Assembly (NCBI GenBank): GCA_009877105.1
Contig: WXFD01000013.1
Location: 62,001-126,000, forward strand
Direction: 5' to 3'
Length of the DNA stretch: 64,000 nucleotides
From: Bacteroidales bacterium
Lineage (GTDB): Bacteria > Bacteroidota > Bacteroidia > Bacteroidales > VadinHA17
Positions 8,638-17,777 of the stretch are shown here, piece by piece. Below the pieces are notes generated by a model. The model searched no databases. It saw only the letters and a list, made by a program, of their open reading frames with translations, and was not told where the DNA came from. Numbering within the stretch: position 1 is the first letter of the stretch; every line of letters begins with the position of its first letter. Both the position numbers and the translations under genes were made by a program.

Positions 8638-9882
8638 ATGAAAACCACAGCCTTCATTGTCACATCAGCTGCAGTGCTGGCCGGCTGCTGCACTTCATGC
8701 GGCCCCGGCGCTTCCTGCGGTCAGGCAGGGCCCATGGATCCCCTTTGCTTTACAAGCGAACCGGCTCCTGAATGGACCGCCCTGATGGAGCGGACTTCCG
8801 GCTGGTTCGCGGCTGACGGTATTTTTTCCATCCCGCTTGATGGTGTAGAAGATCAGCAAAACAAGAACAAACGGACCCTCTTTATCTTCAGTGATACATA
8901 CATTGGCGAAGTAAGGAACAATGTGCCCCTGCCTGGCAATGTCATGGTAAATAACACCGCAGCATGGATGACCGGAGTCATACCCGATGAATCAGTAATT
9001 GTTTTCCGTTACAACAAGGATAATGAGGGGAACCCTGTGTCATATTTCATTCCCGACAACAGGAACAGCCGTGACGGGGAGTATTTCTGGCTTGGGGATG
9101 GATTTGTCAATCATGCAAAAAAGAATTCCCTTTACATTTTCGCCTATCATGTTCATAAAACTGGTCCTAATGTTTTTGATTTTGAGGCCACCAATGTGGC
9201 CATCCTGAAAATCAGGGAGCCCACCCCGAAGGGTCTGGGTATCTGTGAGCAGATACCCACCGAACTCGGATTTGTACATCCTGTTCACGGAAGGGTATAC
9301 TTTGGCAGCGGAATTTTTGTCAATACCGGGAAAGCCGGCGCTCCCTGCCCCGATGGCTATGTTTACATATACGGAATTGCAGGGGAGAAAAAATCACTGG
9401 TTGCCGCACGGGTCAGACCGGAACACTTTGAGGAGACAGGCCGATGGACTTTCTGGAACGGAGAGGCATGGGTCGCAGGAAAAGAGAATATCTTCCCCAT
9501 TACCGACGCTGTTTCCAACGAACTCAGTGTCACACCCGCCGATGACGGCAGGTACCTGCTCACATTTACCGTAATGGGTATATCGGATAAAATAGGCATC
9601 AGGGTTGGCTCTGGTCCGGCCGGGCCCTTCGGAGAAATCAATGAAGTATATACATGTCCCGAATACCAGGAAAAAGGTTTGCTGCCTTATAATGCCAAGG
9701 CTCATTATCATCTTTCAAAACCCGGTGAACTGCTGGTCAGTTACAACACGATCACACTGAATTTCTGGGAAGACATTCAGAAGGATGCCACTATTTATCA
9801 CCCGCGGTTCATTACCGTCAGATACGGACCGCATGAAAAAACAGAAGAAAAGATCAATACAGATAAAGCAATGTACAAATGA
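8638..9882 (+). CDS. beta-propeller lipoprotein (DUF5005-like), paralogue 2
   Basis: 414 residues with a lipoprotein signal (VLAGCCTSCGPG; first Cys17) followed by an unusual run of further cysteines. The family signature is SGWFAADGIFSIPL then TLFIFSDTYIGE near residue 80, YFWLGDGFV near 148, and NAKAHYHL..GELLVSYN near 355. These align in order with the proteins at 4.1 and 9.9 kb. It has no T9SS domain and is expected on the outer membrane by lipidation. It lies 33 bp after the GH92-SGNH gene and overlaps the next gene by four bases (ATGA), so translation is probably coupled. The function is unknown; propeller glycosidases or lectins are the obvious comparisons. Confidence 0.65.
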   Translation: MKTTAFIVTSAAVLAGCCTSCGPGASCGQAGPMDPLCFTSEPAPEWTALMERTSGWFAADGIFSIPLDGVEDQQNKNKRTLFIFSDTYIGEVRNNVPLPGNVMVNNTAAWMTGVIPDESVIVFRYNKDNEGNPVSYFIPDNRNSRDGEYFWLGDGFVNHAKKNSLYIFAYHVHKTGPNVFDFEATNVAILKIREPTPKGLGICEQIPTELGFVHPVHGRVYFGSGIFVNTGKAGAPCPDGYVYIYGIAGEKKSLVAARVRPEHFEETGRWTFWNGEAWVAGKENIFPITDAVSNELSVTPADDGRYLLTFTVMGISDKIGIRVGSGPAGPFGEINEVYTCPEYQEKGLLPYNAKAHYHLSKPGELLVSYNTITLNFWEDIQKDATIYHPRFITVRYGPHEKTEEKINTDKAMYK

Positions 9883-11063
9883 AAGTTAACAGGAATGATC
9901 TCGTCAGGTTCACAGCCGTCGTATTTCTATTTTCTATGCTGGCGCACCAGTCATGCAAATCCGGTGCTGATCCTACATCGTACCCTGTAATCCCTGATAA
10001 GGAATTCGGCTCCTTATTCTATTCCGATTCAGGCGGGATCTCCGGTGCGGATGGTCTTTTCTCCTTCCTTTTACCGGATAGATCATCCGTTTTCCTCCTG
10101 GGCGATTGCTTCCTCGGGAAAGTAGTGAACGGGACACGTGATATGAGAACACCCATGCTGCGAAATGCCTTTATTATTGTAAACAGGGAACTGACAGGTA
10201 CCCGGGCAATAGTCAGGGGAAGCACTGATGATCCCCATACTTTCATGGAACCTGTAAATGAGCCGGGAGATTCCACATACCGCTGGTACTGGCCGGGCCA
10301 CGGATTTATCAAAAATGACACTGTTTATATATTTGCCCTCAGCCTGGTAAATGACACTTCGGTTGTAATAAACATCAGGCTTCCTGAAGGTGCGGATGAT
10401 GAAACAGGCAGAATGGCAGAGGAGATATTCTCTTTCCGGATATCCCATATTGATCTGCTGTCATTCAGTTATCCCGATTTCAGGCATATTGAAACTCAAA
10501 CCGTAAATATTGATTATCCCTCCAGCCTGATCGATTTCGGTAACTGCGTGATGGTGGATAAAGGATGGATATACATATATGGCACCAGGAACCTGCCGGA
10601 CATGTCAAAAATACATGTGGCCCGCGTTCCCTTCAGCAGTAACATTTTTAAATCAGACTGGGAATACTATACAGGTTCATCGTGGGATAAGGACATCAGG
10701 AAATCAATGCCTCTCGATATCGACATTTCCGTCTCAGAACAATTCAGCATATTCAGATACGGCAGGAAATACATTCTGCTGACCCAGGAAAGGGCCGGTG
10801 CCGATATTTATACCTACATATCGGATTCTCCTTACAGGGGCTTCCATAACAAGAAAATGATTTACCACACAACGGAAATGGAGTCTGATCCGAACAAACG
10901 TGTAATTACGTATAATGCTCTTGCTCACAGGCAGTACATTGAAAACGGCATGCTCCTGGTTTCATATTGTGTAAACTCATTAAATCCGATTGATATTTTC
11001 GAGGATGTTGAAAAATACCGGGCGCGTTTCATTAGGGTTCCCATGAAACTGATACTGAGATGA
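9879..11063 (+). CDS. beta-propeller lipoprotein (DUF5005-like), paralogue 3
   Basis: 394 residues with a lipoprotein signal ending HQSC (Cys26). The signature is more diverged (GGISGADGLFSFLL, then VFLLGDCFLGK) but the blade order and the closing motif NALAHRQYIENGMLLVSY agree with its two neighbours. Other shared points are WPGHGFIKNDTVYIFAL, close to the FWPEHAVIENDTVKIFAV of the 4.1-kb protein. The start overlaps the preceding stop (ATGA). It is the last gene of the block: 50 bp further on the convergent homocysteine-type operon ends. Function unknown. Confidence 0.62.
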   Translation: MKVNRNDLVRFTAVVFLFSMLAHQSCKSGADPTSYPVIPDKEFGSLFYSDSGGISGADGLFSFLLPDRSSVFLLGDCFLGKVVNGTRDMRTPMLRNAFIIVNRELTGTRAIVRGSTDDPHTFMEPVNEPGDSTYRWYWPGHGFIKNDTVYIFALSLVNDTSVVINIRLPEGADDETGRMAEEIFSFRISHIDLLSFSYPDFRHIETQTVNIDYPSSLIDFGNCVMVDKGWIYIYGTRNLPDMSKIHVARVPFSSNIFKSDWEYYTGSSWDKDIRKSMPLDIDISVSEQFSIFRYGRKYILLTQERAGADIYTYISDSPYRGFHNKKMIYHTTEMESDPNKRVITYNALAHRQYIENGMLLVSYCVNSLNPIDIFEDVEKYRARFIRVPMKLILR

Positions 11064-11113
11064 ATTCATTAGTCATAAAGGAAGTTAGGCAGTATCCCTT
11101 TACCGGGTCTCCT

Positions 11114-11872
11114 TCATACCAGTTTTATTTCAAGTGAGCCGCCCATTGCAACCTGGTCATCCTTAACTATTACAACTGAAATGATCTCAGGCACTTTCAG
11201 TGCCTTTTCCGTCACCGCGCCCAGCTGTTCCTTTCCTTTAACTTCATTTCCGAAGGCAGTTGCGAAAGCGTCAGCCAGTGCGCCGTCACGACAGGCAATC
11301 ACACATGCATCAGCCACCCCGAAGCTGAGCGAGTGGCCTACCGTTCCAGAAGAGCAGCAGACGGCAAGGGGAGTGTTGCAGGGTGCCGGCCGCAGTGCGA
11401 TCTTTTCCGACAGGGGGGAATCGCCGGCGTATACGGCCACGGTAACCGGAGCAGTTAATTTCATGAAGATGTCGCCTCCGTTCTCTATGATCACCTCTTC
11501 TGCCCTGAATTTCTCAATGATGTCCCCGCATATATATTCCGCGGTTGCTCCGGCAACTGCGCTCAAGGGGCCTGTTCCTGCCTGCCGGGCGGCGTTGCTC
11601 ATTGAGATAATTAGCGGATGTGACCCGTCGGGCACCGATACCGGGGTGAGCGAGTCACGGAACTCGGGTCGGAGTGAAATATAGTTTTCCAGGATATCAC
11701 GGTAGTATACTATTCTATCCAGGGTAAATCTTTTGGCTTCGTGCTGATAATGCTCCCTGTCAATTGCCACCCACAGGTCCGTTTCACGCCAGGCAGCCCT
11801 GAAGCTCATCCAGCGCCTGTTACCCATAGTTTCCCGGTAAAGGCGCGGCTGGTATGCATGGACCTTAGCCAA
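11114..11872 (-). CDS. UPF0280 (COG2122) family protein, putative homocysteine-synthesis partner
   Basis: 252 residues, matching UPF0280, a family structurally related to ApbE flavin transferases. Conserved stretches are YQPRLYRETMGNRRW at the N-terminus, ISMSNAARQAGTGPLSAVAGA in the middle and SSGTVGHSLSFGVADA near 175. The family N-terminus begins a few residues after a TTG at 11872, and no ATG precedes it, so TTG is the probable start, overlapping the ferredoxin gene by eight bases. COG2122 has been linked with DUF39 and NIL-ferredoxin proteins in homocysteine synthesis by anaerobes; its place after these genes here supports that. The biochemical step is not settled. Confidence 0.75.
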   Translation of the reverse strand: MAKVHAYQPRLYRETMGNRRWMSFRAAWRETDLWVAIDREHYQHEAKRFTLDRIVYYRDILENYISLRPEFRDSLTPVSVPDGSHPLIISMSNAARQAGTGPLSAVAGATAEYICGDIIEKFRAEEVIIENGGDIFMKLTAPVTVAVYAGDSPLSEKIALRPAPCNTPLAVCCSSGTVGHSLSFGVADACVIACRDGALADAFATAFGNEVKGKEQLGAVTEKALKVPEIISVVIVKDDQVAMGGSLEIKLV

Positions 11873-12275
11873 GATCGATGGAAAAAAGCTTCAGGGGGCA
11901 GGCTGTGAGGCATAGCTCGCAAACCACACACTTTTCGGGTTCAAATGTAAGTTCTGCCGTTGTCCGGTCCATGGTAAGCGCTCCTGCAAAACAAACTGCC
12001 GAACAGGCACCGCAGTGAATGCACATATCTTTCCGGTAGGTGATCCTGCGGTCAATGGGAACACATTCCACGTTTTGACCCCTGATATATTCAAGTCCTT
12101 CATTCAGGATGCCGGGCGGAGCGGTCATTTCCATCACCAGGTGGCCTATATGGCCCGGTGTCACATCAGCCTTCACTATGTTGACCATTATATCGAATTT
12201 CCTGATCAGGTTGTAAGTTATCGGCTCACCTGTTGTTTCAGGAGGAAAGGTCAGCACAAATCTTCTGCTCTTCAT
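11865..12275 (-). CDS. NIL-domain ferredoxin of homocysteine synthesis
   Basis: 136 residues with an N-terminal NIL domain (residues ~1-75, RRFVLTFPPETTGEPITYNL) and a C-terminal 2[4Fe-4S] ferredoxin with motifs CIHCGACSAVC and CVVCELCLTAC. This domain order is that of the partner of the DUF39 protein in the archaeal and anaerobic-bacterial route that moves sulfide onto aspartate semialdehyde, giving homocysteine. The ferredoxin half would supply electrons. It sits 23 bp after the DUF39 gene and overlaps the next one, so the three are one operon. Cytoplasmic. Confidence 0.85.
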   Translation of the reverse strand: MKSRRFVLTFPPETTGEPITYNLIRKFDIMVNIVKADVTPGHIGHLVMEMTAPPGILNEGLEYIRGQNVECVPIDRRITYRKDMCIHCGACSAVCFAGALTMDRTTAELTFEPEKCVVCELCLTACPLKLFSIDLG

Positions 12276-12298
12276 CTGGATCGTAAATTTATTTTTTG

Positions 12299-13450
12299 TT
12301 AAAGCCTTATTTTCAGACTATTCAATCCCCGGGTCTTTCTGAAGCCCTCAACCGGGGCTGTCAGGAAGAAATTTCCCGATAAGATCTCACTTCGAAGTCT
12401 TTCAGCTATCTCGCGGGCAATTTTCAGGCTTGACAGCGGGGCAGTGCGTATTTTTTTCCCGTTGAGGCTTATCTCACCCGAGAACAGCGAATGGTAATCG
12501 GTTCGCCCGAGTATTTCGTGGCCTGGGGAGCCGTAATCGACTATATTGGTCTCAATCTGGCTATTGCGCACCATTACCTGCCGGGCCATATCCTCATCAA
12601 GCACCGGTATTGGAATACCCACGCCTATATAAATGGAGACCCCGTACTTTTCGAAATATGCTGCCCTGATGAACTGAGTGCTCATCATTTTTGCATCGCC
12701 AATAAGGGCCAGCGTGGCTGCATTTCCGACAGGCACTCCGTGTTCGTTGAGGGGTTTTCCTGTGTTGAACTGAGTGCCGTGCCATGCAACGTATCCGGTG
12801 GCGCCCCCCAGGAAAATGCGGGTACCGATACCAATGGTTCTCATTTCAGGATCGTTAAGGAGAGGGCTGAGTTCGCCCGATGTGGAGAAAGTGGCATTGC
12901 CGAATGAGGGCAGCAGGGTGCCCATATAGGTATATTTCATTTTCAGGGTGCTGTTCACCGCTGCATTATAGTTCTGGTAGGCATTGCGGGGATTGAACAT
13001 TATCATCTCGTTGACCGAGTCCCTGCTGATAAGCGTCTTGACCTCGGTACGCGGATAACAATCGGTTCCCTTGGCCGTGGCCTGAAGCAATACATCCTTT
13101 CCGGCAATAAGTTCCTCGATGACATGGGCCCCGCCGTACTGATCGTGGGGCAACGCAGTTTCCGTGGCTCCGATATAGGCGTCAACGGCAGCTATACCCG
13201 CAAAGACGGGAACATTGTTCAGCGTAACCTTCTCCATGCGGATAGGCGGATCTGTATGACCGAAGTTAATAAACATTCCAGATGAGCACATCGGCCCGAA
13301 CGTTCCGGTGGTAACAACATCAACCTTTTCAGCCACTCCGGCTGATCCTGTTTCGCGACCCATCTCCGCAACCTGCTCTGCAGTGAGAACTACGGCCTTA
13401 CCTTTGCGGATCTTCTCATTTATTTCTTCAACAGTTCGTTTACGCGACAT
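12299..13450 (-). CDS. DUF39/COG1900 homocysteine biosynthesis protein (L-aspartate semialdehyde sulfurtransferase)
   Basis: 383 residues, full length for the DUF39 family. Visible signatures are the N-terminal RTVEEINEKIRKGKAVVLTA, the Cys-containing GTFGPMCSSGMFINFGH near 50-65, KGTDCYPRTE near 125 and the glycine-rich FLGGATGYVAWHGTQF near 215. In Methanosarcina and some anaerobic bacteria this protein with the NIL-ferredoxin converts aspartate semialdehyde and sulfide to homocysteine; the conserved cysteines are the likely sulfur carriers. First gene of a leftward operon, with a promoter-like TATCTTTG upstream at 13494-13501. No SAM riboswitch was seen in the leader. Confidence 0.85.
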   Translation of the reverse strand: MSRKRTVEEINEKIRKGKAVVLTAEQVAEMGRETGSAGVAEKVDVVTTGTFGPMCSSGMFINFGHTDPPIRMEKVTLNNVPVFAGIAAVDAYIGATETALPHDQYGGAHVIEELIAGKDVLLQATAKGTDCYPRTEVKTLISRDSVNEMIMFNPRNAYQNYNAAVNSTLKMKYTYMGTLLPSFGNATFSTSGELSPLLNDPEMRTIGIGTRIFLGGATGYVAWHGTQFNTGKPLNEHGVPVGNAATLALIGDAKMMSTQFIRAAYFEKYGVSIYIGVGIPIPVLDEDMARQVMVRNSQIETNIVDYGSPGHEILGRTDYHSLFSGEISLNGKKIRTAPLSSLKIAREIAERLRSEILSGNFFLTAPVEGFRKTRGLNSLKIRL

Positions 13451-13493
13451 AGCAACAAATTAAAACAACATTAATCCTTTCCGTATCAAATTC

Positions 13494-13527
13494 CAAAGAT
13501 ATGCTTAGATCATTAAATGCCGTCAAG
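13494..13527 (-). promoter_or_regulatory. probable promoter of the homocysteine operon
   Basis: On the minus strand TATCTTTG (13501-13494) fits the Bacteroidota -7 box TAnnTTTG exactly. About 22 bases further upstream lies CTTG (13527-13524), a partial -33 box with slightly long spacing. Transcription would start roughly 35-40 bases before the DUF39 start codon. Confidence 0.4.
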
Positions 13528-13877
13528 GTTTTGGATTTCTTTTTAACCTGAATGTTCATTGATTGTTTGCTTGTCATTGAAATCCGCAAGGTGAGATTTC
13601 TTGCATTCTTCATATTTTTGTTTATTTACATGACAAACCTGTGCGGATATTATGCACGCGCCGGAAATTGGTAACAATTCAGCTGGCCAGTGTTATTTAA
13701 TTAACAATACCCGGGTTTATCCAGTTCAGCATCAATACCGGACTGACTCAGGAACACTGGATAATTACCGACAAAATGAAACAAGTATGATTGACCACAA
13801 GCACAAATACGTATGGGATCTGCTCGTTTACAACCATATGAAATCATGACTTTCTTTACAATCCAAATCATTTACAG
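13528..13877. other. intergenic region between divergent units
   Basis: AT-rich spacer between the leftward homocysteine operon and the rightward propeller lipoprotein gene. One open frame (13652-13849) has no recognisable content, no hydrophobic or domain signal and no clear ribosome site, so I do not call it. A stretch near 13832-13850 (CCATATGAAATCATGAC) faintly recalls the operator of the GH92/GH20 leaders but is two bases short. Confidence 0.4.
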
Positions 13878-14774
13878 ATGAGAACATATATGCGTTTAGC
13901 CGTCGTAACGATTATCCTGATCATGACAGGATACTCCTGTAAACACCGGGACAGCCAGGAAATAATCGCCTGCGGGGATGACAAGGTTCTGATAATTGAC
14001 CTTGATAATTCGACCGGTGAAAATGTTAAAGTAGTCTGGGAATGGACCGTCGGAGATGCGGCAGATCTTTCTTCCGGAATGAAGAAACTTATGGTTCCTA
14101 CAGACGATTGCAAACCTGTGGATGGAGGAAAAAAGATACTGGTAACCTCCTCCGGCGGAGGAGTTGTACTGATTGACAGGCAGACAAAAAAAATACTGTT
14201 CAGCGCAAAGGTCCCGATGGCACATTCAGCCGAATATCTTCCGGGAGGGTTGATAGCTGTTGCCCTCTCGACCCATGAAGACGGGAACAGCCTGGAATTA
14301 TATGATATAAAAAAGTCCGATATTGTTCTTTTCAGGGACAGTTTGTATTCCGGGCACGGAGTGGTCTGGATCCCGGCAATTCAGCGTCTTTTTGCACTGG
14401 GTTTCAATGAACTACGGGAATATTCGCTCGTGTCAGACGATATCGGTTCGCCCGGGTTGCAGCTTATGCGGGAATGGCGCACCCCTGACGACGGAGGACA
14501 TGATCTTACCGCTGTTTCGGCCTCGGAACTTCTCGTTACAACATCAAAAAGCGTTTGGCGCTTTGATATTGGAAAAGAGAAATTTACAGCTTTCGAAATG
14601 CTTGAAGACGGGGCTGATATCAAATCTGTCAATCTTAATCCTGCCACCGGGCAGCTTATTTACACAAAAGCTGAAATAAGCTGGTGGACACACCATATCT
14701 ATTGTCTTAATCCGGATAAAGTCATCACCATTCCGGATATCGACCTTTACAAGGTCCGGACATTCAACAGGTGA
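13878..14774 (+). CDS. exported beta-propeller lipoprotein, possibly DUF6528 family
   Basis: 298 residues with a lipoprotein signal ending GYSC (Cys21). The mature part is a run of short beta blades with WD/PQQ-like spacing (VLIIDLDNSTGENVKVVWEW, then GGVVLIDRQTKKILFS), resembling DUF6528 proteins that are common beside Bacteroidota glycan genes. Asp-rich ends of blades and a His-containing AHSAEYLPGG segment are notable but no enzyme motif is visible. It stands alone, with more than 200 bp on both sides. A binding or lyase role in glycan breakdown is possible; there is no direct evidence. Confidence 0.5.
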   Translation: MRTYMRLAVVTIILIMTGYSCKHRDSQEIIACGDDKVLIIDLDNSTGENVKVVWEWTVGDAADLSSGMKKLMVPTDDCKPVDGGKKILVTSSGGGVVLIDRQTKKILFSAKVPMAHSAEYLPGGLIAVALSTHEDGNSLELYDIKKSDIVLFRDSLYSGHGVVWIPAIQRLFALGFNELREYSLVSDDIGSPGLQLMREWRTPDDGGHDLTAVSASELLVTTSKSVWRFDIGKEKFTAFEMLEDGADIKSVNLNPATGQLIYTKAEISWWTHHIYCLNPDKVITIPDIDLYKVRTFNR

Positions 14775-14999
14775 AGCTGCCTGGAAATGATACTTTCACG
14801 GCTGAAATCATCATTATCCACATTCCGCCATGGCTATTCATACCTTTGAAACCATGACCGGAAGCAGTCTGTGCAAGTCAAAGCAAAAAGCCGTCGGGAG
14901 CTGCATGGTATCCGGTAATATCGGGAAATCCCGGATTCACACTGAATTGTTTTTTTATTTATTTTAGCTTCAAAGTAATATAAACATACAAAAACTGAT

Positions 15000-15845
15000 A
15001 TGAACAAATATTATAATTCCCCTGGTACGTTGAGACCATCCGACAGGTTCAGATCATTCTGCCATGCTTTCCTTGCAATGCTGCTTTTTCTGTCTTTTAA
15101 TCTGCCATTGCCTGCTCAGCAGATCAGGGTAATGACATATAATATCTACCATGGAGAGCAGCATTTTAATCCCGGCAAGAGCAACCTGGCAATGGTTGCG
15201 GAGGTGATCAATAAGTACAAGCCCGACTTCGTGGCTCTCCAGGAAGTGGACAGCATGACGATGCGTTCGGCAAAATTGAATAATGACATCCCCATGGATC
15301 TGGTTGCCGAACTTGCCCGGATGACCGGAATGCACGGATTCTTCGGAAAGGCCATTGATTACAGCAACGGTGGTTACGGGGAAGGATTACTGACACGCTT
15401 TCCCGCGGAATCTTCAAATTACAGCCTCCCGAACCCAAAAGGTGGAGAAGGAAGGGTTTTGCTGCTGGTTAGCCATACATTCCCAAACGGGCAGAAAATA
15501 ATTTTTGCAGGCACCCATTTATGCCATCAGTATGCTGAAAACCGACTTGCACAGGCGAAAGCTGTCCGCGAAATTCTTGAGGGAACAAAGCTGCCGGTGA
15601 TAGTAGGCGGGGATTTCAATTTTACACCGGACAGCGAACCCTATAAGGTAATCAACGGCGGATTCAGGGATGCAGCTTTAATCAAAGGGAACCCCCAGAT
15701 CACATACCCTCCTGAAATTCTGAGAATAGATTTTATTTTCCTATCGGGTGGTCATGACTGGACAGTCAGGGATGTAGAAGTCATTCCCGCCTCTGCTTCG
15801 GATCATAGGCCGGTCCTGGTAACCCTTGAACTGAAAACGCGGTAG
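15000..15845 (+). CDS. exported endonuclease/exonuclease/phosphatase-family hydrolase
   Basis: 281 residues with a signal peptide (hydrophobic 22-38, ending PAQQ). The EEP fold motifs are all present: RVMTYNIYHGE at the first strand, LQEVD for the metal-binding Glu, GGDFNFTPDS with the catalytic Asp/Asn, and SDHRPVLV with the terminal Asp-His pair. Exported Bacteroidota members act on phosphodiesters such as sphingomyelin or phosphoinositides, or on nucleic acids; the substrate cannot be told here. The following exported phosphatase suggests the pair may scavenge phosphate. Confidence 0.85.
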   Translation: MNKYYNSPGTLRPSDRFRSFCHAFLAMLLFLSFNLPLPAQQIRVMTYNIYHGEQHFNPGKSNLAMVAEVINKYKPDFVALQEVDSMTMRSAKLNNDIPMDLVAELARMTGMHGFFGKAIDYSNGGYGEGLLTRFPAESSNYSLPNPKGGEGRVLLLVSHTFPNGQKIIFAGTHLCHQYAENRLAQAKAVREILEGTKLPVIVGGDFNFTPDSEPYKVINGGFRDAALIKGNPQITYPPEILRIDFIFLSGGHDWTVRDVEVIPASASDHRPVLVTLELKTR

Positions 15846-15975
15846 CTTGTATTTCTTATCGGGTCAGTTATGTTGCTTACCATTTCAGATAACTTAATAC
15901 CCCGACAGAATCCTCAATTCTGGAAACCATTAATTCCATCCTGAGTCTGAAAACGAATAATAATAATAATAAGAC

Positions 15976-17151
15976 ATGAAAAGAAGCTTGCTTTTTTTAC
16001 CGGTGCTGTTATCAGTTAGCCTTCTTGCATACGGCCAGGAGCTGCCTTTCAGGATAACTCACGGGCCCTGGCTTTGCGACATGACTGAAACAGGAGTCAC
16101 AATAGTATGGATGACAAATAAGAACTCCCTTTCATGGGTCGAAGTTGCCCCTGATGACGGAAGTCATTTCTACGGAAAGGAACGTCCGAAATACTACGAT
16201 ACGCATATGGGCCGCAAACAGGCTGCCACGAATCTCCATAAGGTCAGGATAGAGAATCTCAGCCCCGGTACCAGGTACCGTTATGCAGTCTTCTCAAAGG
16301 AAGTCCTGCACTGGGAGAATGATGCAAAAATCATTTTCGGCACTACCATCGCCAACCCTGCATACAGCTGGAACTCCCTGTCATTTAAAACATTCAGTGC
16401 TAACGATGATACTGTGTCATTCATCATGCTGAACGATATCCACGGAAGGGCAGAATTCATGAAGGATCTTTGCAGGGACATTGATTTCAGTTCGATTGAC
16501 CTGGTGATCTTCAACGGGGATATGTCAACCTGGATCATCAGTGAGGAACAAATATTCTCCGATTTCCTTGATGCTGCAGCCGACCTGTTTGCAAAACGGG
16601 TGCCGATAGTATTTACCAGGGGAAATCATGAAACCCGCGGGCCATATGCCGATTTTCTCATGAACTATTTCCCGGTCAAAGACGGGAAAATATACAGGAT
16701 TGTCCATGTTGGAAAGGTTGCATTCATCATACTGGATTGTGGAGAGGACAAACCCGATTCCGACATTGAATACAGCGGTCTTGCTGCTTTTGATGCTTAC
16801 AGGGATGAGCAGGCGGAATGGCTTAAACAGGCTGTTCAGCACAAGTCATTCAGGGATGCCGGGAACAGGATCGTTGTACTGCACATGCCCCCGGGGGTAA
16901 GTAACTGGCATGGCACCCTGCATCTTGATGAGACATTGCTGCCGGTGCTCAACGAGGCCCGCATTGATGCCGTTCTGAGCGGTCACATGCACAGGTATTC
17001 CTACAATCCCCCGGTTCCAGGGAAAACGGCCTTTCCGGTTATTGTTAACAGCAATAACACATATCTGAGGGGCGATATTATCAACGGCACGATAAGGATC
17101 AGGATGTTTGGCGCAGAAGGCGGGAAACCGACAGAGCATATTCTTGATTAA
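15976..17151 (+). CDS. exported purple-acid-phosphatase-like metallophosphoesterase
   Basis: 391 residues with a signal peptide (AYGQ end). Residues ~25-130 form a fibronectin-III-like domain (GPWLCDMTETGVTIVWMT, LSPGTRYRYAVF) as in purple acid phosphatases. The calcineurin-fold metal motifs follow: NDIHGR, FNGDMS, RGNHETRG, VVLHMPP and SGHMHRYSY. The protein is probably periplasmic or surface-located and removes phosphate from organic esters. It is 130 bp after the EEP gene, with a short (AAT)n run (about 15954-15971) before its start. A strong symmetrical terminator lies just beyond its stop codon. Confidence 0.85.
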   Translation: MKRSLLFLPVLLSVSLLAYGQELPFRITHGPWLCDMTETGVTIVWMTNKNSLSWVEVAPDDGSHFYGKERPKYYDTHMGRKQAATNLHKVRIENLSPGTRYRYAVFSKEVLHWENDAKIIFGTTIANPAYSWNSLSFKTFSANDDTVSFIMLNDIHGRAEFMKDLCRDIDFSSIDLVIFNGDMSTWIISEEQIFSDFLDAAADLFAKRVPIVFTRGNHETRGPYADFLMNYFPVKDGKIYRIVHVGKVAFIILDCGEDKPDSDIEYSGLAAFDAYRDEQAEWLKQAVQHKSFRDAGNRIVVLHMPPGVSNWHGTLHLDETLLPVLNEARIDAVLSGHMHRYSYNPPVPGKTAFPVIVNSNNTYLRGDIINGTIRIRMFGAEGGKPTEHILD

Positions 17152-17197
17152 CAATACGCCCGGGCAGTCGTCCCGCCTTCCGCCAAGACATGAAAAT

Positions 17198-17220
17198 GAA
17201 AAAACCGTCCTGGTTTTTTC
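17198..17220. terminator. bidirectional terminator between convergent genes
   Basis: A perfect 9-bp stem GAAAAAACC / GGTTTTTTC with a 5-base loop lies between the stop codons of the phosphatase (+) and the Arg-rich protein (-). Because the stem is A-rich on one side and T-rich on the other it can work in both directions. Confidence 0.75.
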
Positions 17221-17226
17221 CTGCAA

Positions 17227-17721
17227 TTATCTTCGTCCGGCATTCCTGACGATCGGTTGCCCTGTCCTGGCACCTCTGGCAGCACTCATGTTCCTGTGGA
17301 CTTGTCTCGCCTGCGCGCTGACAATCCCGCCCTTGCCTTTACCGCCGGGTGTCTGTCTAGCAGTTTTGCTTACCGTTAGTCCATGATTCGAGGTCCTGGC
17401 CCGGGCTTGCTGCGTCATTGCCGGATCACAGCTTTGATCCCTTAACTGCCTTTTTGATCTGAGACGGATCTGATCCTTTGTCATTATCGGATCACCGCTC
17501 TGATCCTGTAACTTTATTTGTTCCCTTGTCCTTGTCCTTGTCATGTCAGGATCGTCGCTCCGGATATTTTCCCGGATTTGAGTCTGTTGTTTTGTCTCCG
17601 TCCTCAGCTGTTTTTTCGTTTTTGTCTGCTCCTGCAACGGTTCTGTGGTTTGTGATGTAACACCGGCACTGATAAGAAGTGCCAAAACGCCGAAAAGGAT
17701 TTTCTTTCTCATTATGCTCAT
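17227..17721 (-). CDS. exported Arg/Gln-rich low-complexity protein
   Basis: 164 residues with a signal peptide (MRKKILFGVLALLISAGVTS). The mature part is very rich in Arg, Gln, Thr and Lys and has three imperfect repeats around DDPDMT, GDPIMT and CDPAMT followed by Q/R-rich spacers. The C-terminus (GARTGQPIVRNAGRR) resembles in composition the other exported protein of this operon (20728-21147), which ends GGAKGPGRR. It is the last gene of a leftward five-gene operon with a two-component system. No known family is recognised. Possible roles are envelope or polyanion binding, or a sensor ligand; these are guesses. Confidence 0.6.
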   Translation of the reverse strand: MSIMRKKILFGVLALLISAGVTSQTTEPLQEQTKTKKQLRTETKQQTQIRENIRSDDPDMTRTRTREQIKLQDQSGDPIMTKDQIRLRSKRQLRDQSCDPAMTQQARARTSNHGLTVSKTARQTPGGKGKGGIVSAQARQVHRNMSAARGARTGQPIVRNAGRR

Positions 17722-17777
17722 TTTTAAAGTTTATTTTGAAATTACAGATCAAAAATAACCCCTCGGAAATGAAGCTA

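Noticed and set aside
13652..13849. 65-residue forward open frame
   Set aside because: No domain, signal, ribosome site or compositional hint of coding; it lies in an AT-rich spacer.
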